A DNA stretch of 6,913 nt. Source: Campylobacteraceae bacterium (lineage in GTDB: Bacteria > Campylobacterota > Campylobacteria > Campylobacterales > Sulfurovaceae). This document shows positions 6,201-6,913 of this stretch, one piece after another. The notes beneath the pieces were generated by a model. The model was given only the letters and a program-made list of their open reading frames with translations, was not told the origin of the DNA and ran no database searches. Location: the NCBI GenBank assembly GCA_027030605.1, contig JALVEV010000282.1:1-6913 (forward strand), read 5' to 3'. A program made the translations under genes and the position numbers. Each line of letters begins with the position of its first letter. The stretch's first letter is position 1.

Positions 6201-6913
6201 GAATGGTAACTACCTCTTTACCCATTTACCTGCTGGTGAATATTTTGCAGAGTTTTCAGATATTCCATATGGCTATCTAATTACTCAAAAAGATGTCAAT
6301 AATAATAGTGACGATTTAAATGACTCTGATGGATTTGAAAAAGATGGAAAAATCTTGACTGAAATTGCTCTTTTAACCCCAGGTACTAATGATTTATCTT
6401 GGGATTTAGGTATCTATAAAACTGTTTGTCTTCCAGGGAAAGCTGTTCTTGGTAACCTTGTTTGGGAAGATTTAAACAAAGATGGTATTCAAGATATTGG
6501 TGAGCGAGGTATTGCTAATATTACTGTCACACTTTACAATAACGATACTGATGAGAAAGTGGCAACAACCACAACAGATGAGAATGGAATTTATGAGTTC
6601 CCTCACCTTGACCCTGACTTTAATTACTATGTTCAGTTTAAAGTTCCAGCAGGGTATGTTGTAAGTCCTCAAGACCAAGAGGTAGATACAATTGACTCAG
6701 ATGCTGATGCAACAGGAAAAACAGATGTTATCTCATTGACAGCTGACCAAATTAACTCAAATGTAGATATGGGGCTTTACCATAAAGGGGCAACAATTGG
6801 TGACAGAGTCTTCTTTGATGACCTTAATGGAGTGAGTAATGGTCTTCAAGATGTTGGTGAGCAAGGGGTAGTTGATGTAAAAGTTACTCTCTACAATACA
6901 CAAGGAGATATTG
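3193..6913 (+). CDS. Large secreted surface protein: thioester-like domain plus SdrD B-like repeats (3' truncated by window)
   Basis: The frame stays open for 1240 codons and runs off the window, so the full length and C-terminal anchor are unknown. Domains in residue order: Sec signal peptide 1-27; Lys/Ser-rich linker 28-58; SdrD B-like domain 1, 61-177; thioester (TED/TQXA)-like domain, about 178-372; SdrD B-like 2, 386-498; DUF11/DUF7507-like Ig-type domain, 502-606; SdrD B-like 3-7, about 611-724, 727-840, 844-955, 959-1076 and 1083-1198; SdrD B-like 8 from 1200, incomplete. The SdrD B units open with [LIV]GDxVWxDxNxNGIQDxGE and close with xxDMGLY. Similar repeats in Gram-positive Sdr proteins bind calcium and form rigid stalks. 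The likely role is an extracellular adhesin or cell-surface filament; the substrate is unknown. It has its own promoter region and is separated from fusA by two terminators. Codon use is AT-rich like the neighbouring genes, so no recent transfer is evident. The domain pattern is clear; the function is inferred. Confidence 0.9.
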   Translation, partial: MKIKSIQYRGIRGVILLFLLFTINIYAQIEFSNIDNKTNLLKKKSKKSVLFSKSSTRKITLGDYVWFDYNLNGIQDKGEIGLKDIPIKLFKTSDCTGSPIEETLTSNLGYYQFSNLSITTDDYCIAVEYPKYWTATQANQGESNFDSNVVESSKGVGKIKNVCMNDNDSSLDIGLHHKDKNCQVLGLDLGAIGTFNDSKSWGVKPWLEVEFNNFVAHGFCHEYKDASPTKGDKYVAHSTDRLNFTEQQRDKLSRAFRFSSDSEVLDLFYKTFDKEESYYWIEVFHNIFIWYITDWNYSLAKVDNFIDNNKWFKDLTITEKDALKTIAHLITNKIDGTNGKTQYQPMKVYYLWNQTSDKRQDVIVPETFLIPKEKECSGDSDPLIKVNLGDRVWLDSNKNGKQDSSEVGLQGIKVELYDSNGKLLSSTLTNKQGIYSFNDLDAGEYALKFIKKAGYSFTTKKATGVSSALNSDADVSTGLTETIFLDRENLEIDAGMYVTPQPSIDIVKTTNDGNVSNIVVGDTITWSYLVKNSGNTIISNIKVTDDKEGAVACGNDTLNPGQSMTCTKVGVAILGAYKNIGKVEGRDPEGDKVTCEDESSYVGHEAPVVLGSVGDYVWLDSNRNGIQEIGELPLSKLVVELFDESSKLIKSTQTNSSGKYEFKDVPAGKYYVKFRVPNAYTVTKKSQGSDNTKDSDANSNGKTSLFSLVSGQNRDDIDMGLYPTLANLGDRVWFDTNANGIQESNEKRGVAGVTVKLYSEANKLIATTKTISSGQYLFRELTPGNYYVQFEIPANYKVSPKTQGSNKSNDSDANVATGKTDIFTLYAGRDDKTIDMGLYQERTKIGDRVFYDLNKNGIQDSGENGVGDVTVKLFEADGDKLIETTKTSAFGIYLFENIPVGEYYIEFKAPAGYTITDAHKGTKENDSDPDKSGRTENFTIVAGTQDSSIDMGIYQNVVSYGDRVFLDTNHNGLQDIGEKGVKNVKVTISSANSNFTKSMLTDENGNYLFTHLPAGEYFAEFSDIPYGYLITQKDVNNNSDDLNDSDGFEKDGKILTEIALLTPGTNDLSWDLGIYKTVCLPGKAVLGNLVWEDLNKDGIQDIGERGIANITVTLYNNDTDEKVATTTTDENGIYEFPHLDPDFNYYVQFKVPAGYVVSPQDQEVDTIDSDADATGKTDVISLTADQINSNVDMGLYHKGATIGDRVFFDDLNGVSNGLQDVGEQGVVDVKVTLYNTQGDI
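3373..3723 (+). other. SdrD B-like domain 1 (N-terminal, cysteine-bearing variant)
   Basis: Residues 61-177 begin LGDYVWFDYN and hold a calcium-type loop at 68-79 (D68, N70, N72, G73, D76, E79). They end SLDIGLHH. Unlike the later copies, this one contains cysteines (Cys-Thr-Gly near 95, the DDYCIAVEYP segment near 124 and a VCMND segment near 163) that could form disulfides in the periplasm or outside the cell. The usual DSDA motif before the last strand is replaced by NFDSN. It stands alone, separated from the other copies by the thioester-like domain. Confidence 0.75.
3724..4308 (+). other. Thioester (TED/TQXA)-like domain, residues ~178-372
   Basis: This segment is not an SdrD B or Ig repeat and is richer in aromatic and helical residues. 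Its layout matches my recollection of the Cys-Gln thioester domain family of Gram-positive adhesins. A cysteine strand (HGFCHEY, Cys220) is followed by a Pro/Gly segment (SPTKGDKYVA), then a helix-like LNFTEQQRDKLSRAF. Next comes an amphipathic segment with HNIFIW (285-290) where the family has TQxAIW, then a long helical insertion, and finally a closing strand VYYLWNQTSDKRQDVIVPE. In the family, the Cys and the TQxA Gln form an internal thioester that bonds covalently to target amines. Here Asn286 takes the Gln place, so the bond may be lost or altered. The assignment is by eye; a novel unrelated insert is the alternative. Confidence 0.5.
4348..4686 (+). other. SdrD B-like domain 2
   Basis: Residues 386-498 begin VNLGDRVWLD and hold the calcium-type loop at 395-406 (D395, N397, N399, G400, D403, E406). 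NSDADVSTG follows and the domain closes with IDAGMY. It sits between the thioester-like domain and the DUF11-like domain and is more diverged from the tandem block that follows. Confidence 0.8.
4696..5010 (+). other. DUF11/DUF7507-like Ig-type domain, residues 502-606
   Basis: It begins PSIDIVKTTNDG, continues VGDTITWSYLVKNSGNT with NIKVTDDKEG, then CGNDTLNPGQSMTCTKVG, and ends with YKNIGKVEG and SSYVG. This is the typical wording of the conserved-repeat (DUF11/DUF7507) family of Ig-like beta domains found in large bacterial surface proteins. Three cysteines (in ACGND, MTCTK and VTCED) could pair. It is inserted between SdrD B-like domains 2 and 3 and probably serves as a spacer in the stalk. 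Confidence 0.75.
5023..6913 (+). repeat. Tandem SdrD B-like repeats 3-8 (protein-level, ~115 residues each; last one cut)
   Basis: Six consecutive copies start near residues 611, 727, 844, 959, 1083 and 1200. The first Asp of each calcium-type loop falls at 620, 735, 852, 967, 1093 and 1209, giving periods of 115, 117, 115, 126 and 116 residues. Shared landmarks are GDRVxxDxNxNGIQDxGE, a YxF[ER]x[LIV] strand, PAGxYYVxF, a DSDA/DSDP motif and DMGLY. The short DNA word for NGIQ[DE] (AATGGTATTCAAGA) recurs at 5062, 5407 and 5758. Elsewhere the copies differ enough that they are old duplications rather than recent ones. Copy 6 is the longest and copy 8 has an enlarged loop. Confidence 0.9.

Noticed and set aside
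3403..6678. Short open frames in other frames or on the opposite strand across the surface-protein gene (e.g. 4494-4763, 4907-5092, 5813-6040, 6472-6678)
   Set aside because: All fall within the continuous 1240-codon frame with clear domain structure, and none has independent support.
5023..6913. Possible CRISPR or DNA-level tandem repeat
   Set aside because: The periodicity (about 345 bp) corresponds to protein domains. DNA identity is limited to short words encoding the calcium loop, with no short identical repeats and spacers.

Overview
The window looks like chromosomal DNA from an AT-rich member of the Campylobacterota (formerly Epsilonproteobacteria, in the Sulfurovum/Sulfurimonas/Arcobacter/Helicobacter sphere). 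The basis is the wording of the EF-G and S7 proteins, heavy AGA/TTA codon use, and the gene order rpsL-rpsG-fusA with no tuf gene behind fusA. The genus cannot be fixed from the sequence alone.

Left half (1-2884): the end of a streptomycin-type translation operon, all on the + strand. The window opens inside rpsL (ribosomal protein S12). A 174-bp spacer with a small hairpin and T-run follows, then rpsG (S7), and 9 bp later fusA (elongation factor G), whose Shine-Dalgarno overlaps the rpsG stop. These genes supply two 30S proteins and the translocation GTPase. Transcription appears to end in two consecutive hairpins; the first contains the fusA stop codon.

Middle (2941-3192): a very AT-rich, non-coding stretch with three TATAAT boxes and a repeated 13-mer, probably the promoter region of the next gene.

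Right half (3193-6913): one long open frame, cut by the window edge after 1240 codons. It encodes a secreted multidomain surface protein. In order it has a Sec signal peptide, one SdrD B-like domain, a domain of about 195 residues resembling the Cys-Gln thioester (TQXA/TED) adhesion domains of Gram-positive bacteria, a second SdrD B-like domain, a DUF11/DUF7507-like Ig-type domain, and then at least six more SdrD B-like domains in tandem. Nearly every SdrD B-like unit begins with a 12-residue loop of the form DxNxNGxx[DE]xxE, typical of calcium binding. The likely picture is a calcium-stiffened stalk carrying an N-terminal adhesive module. Its membrane or surface anchor lies beyond the window.

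The most notable point is the thioester-like domain in a probable Gram-negative organism. It keeps the cysteine but has Asn where the bond-forming Gln is expected. This reading is by eye and needs profile searches and structure prediction.
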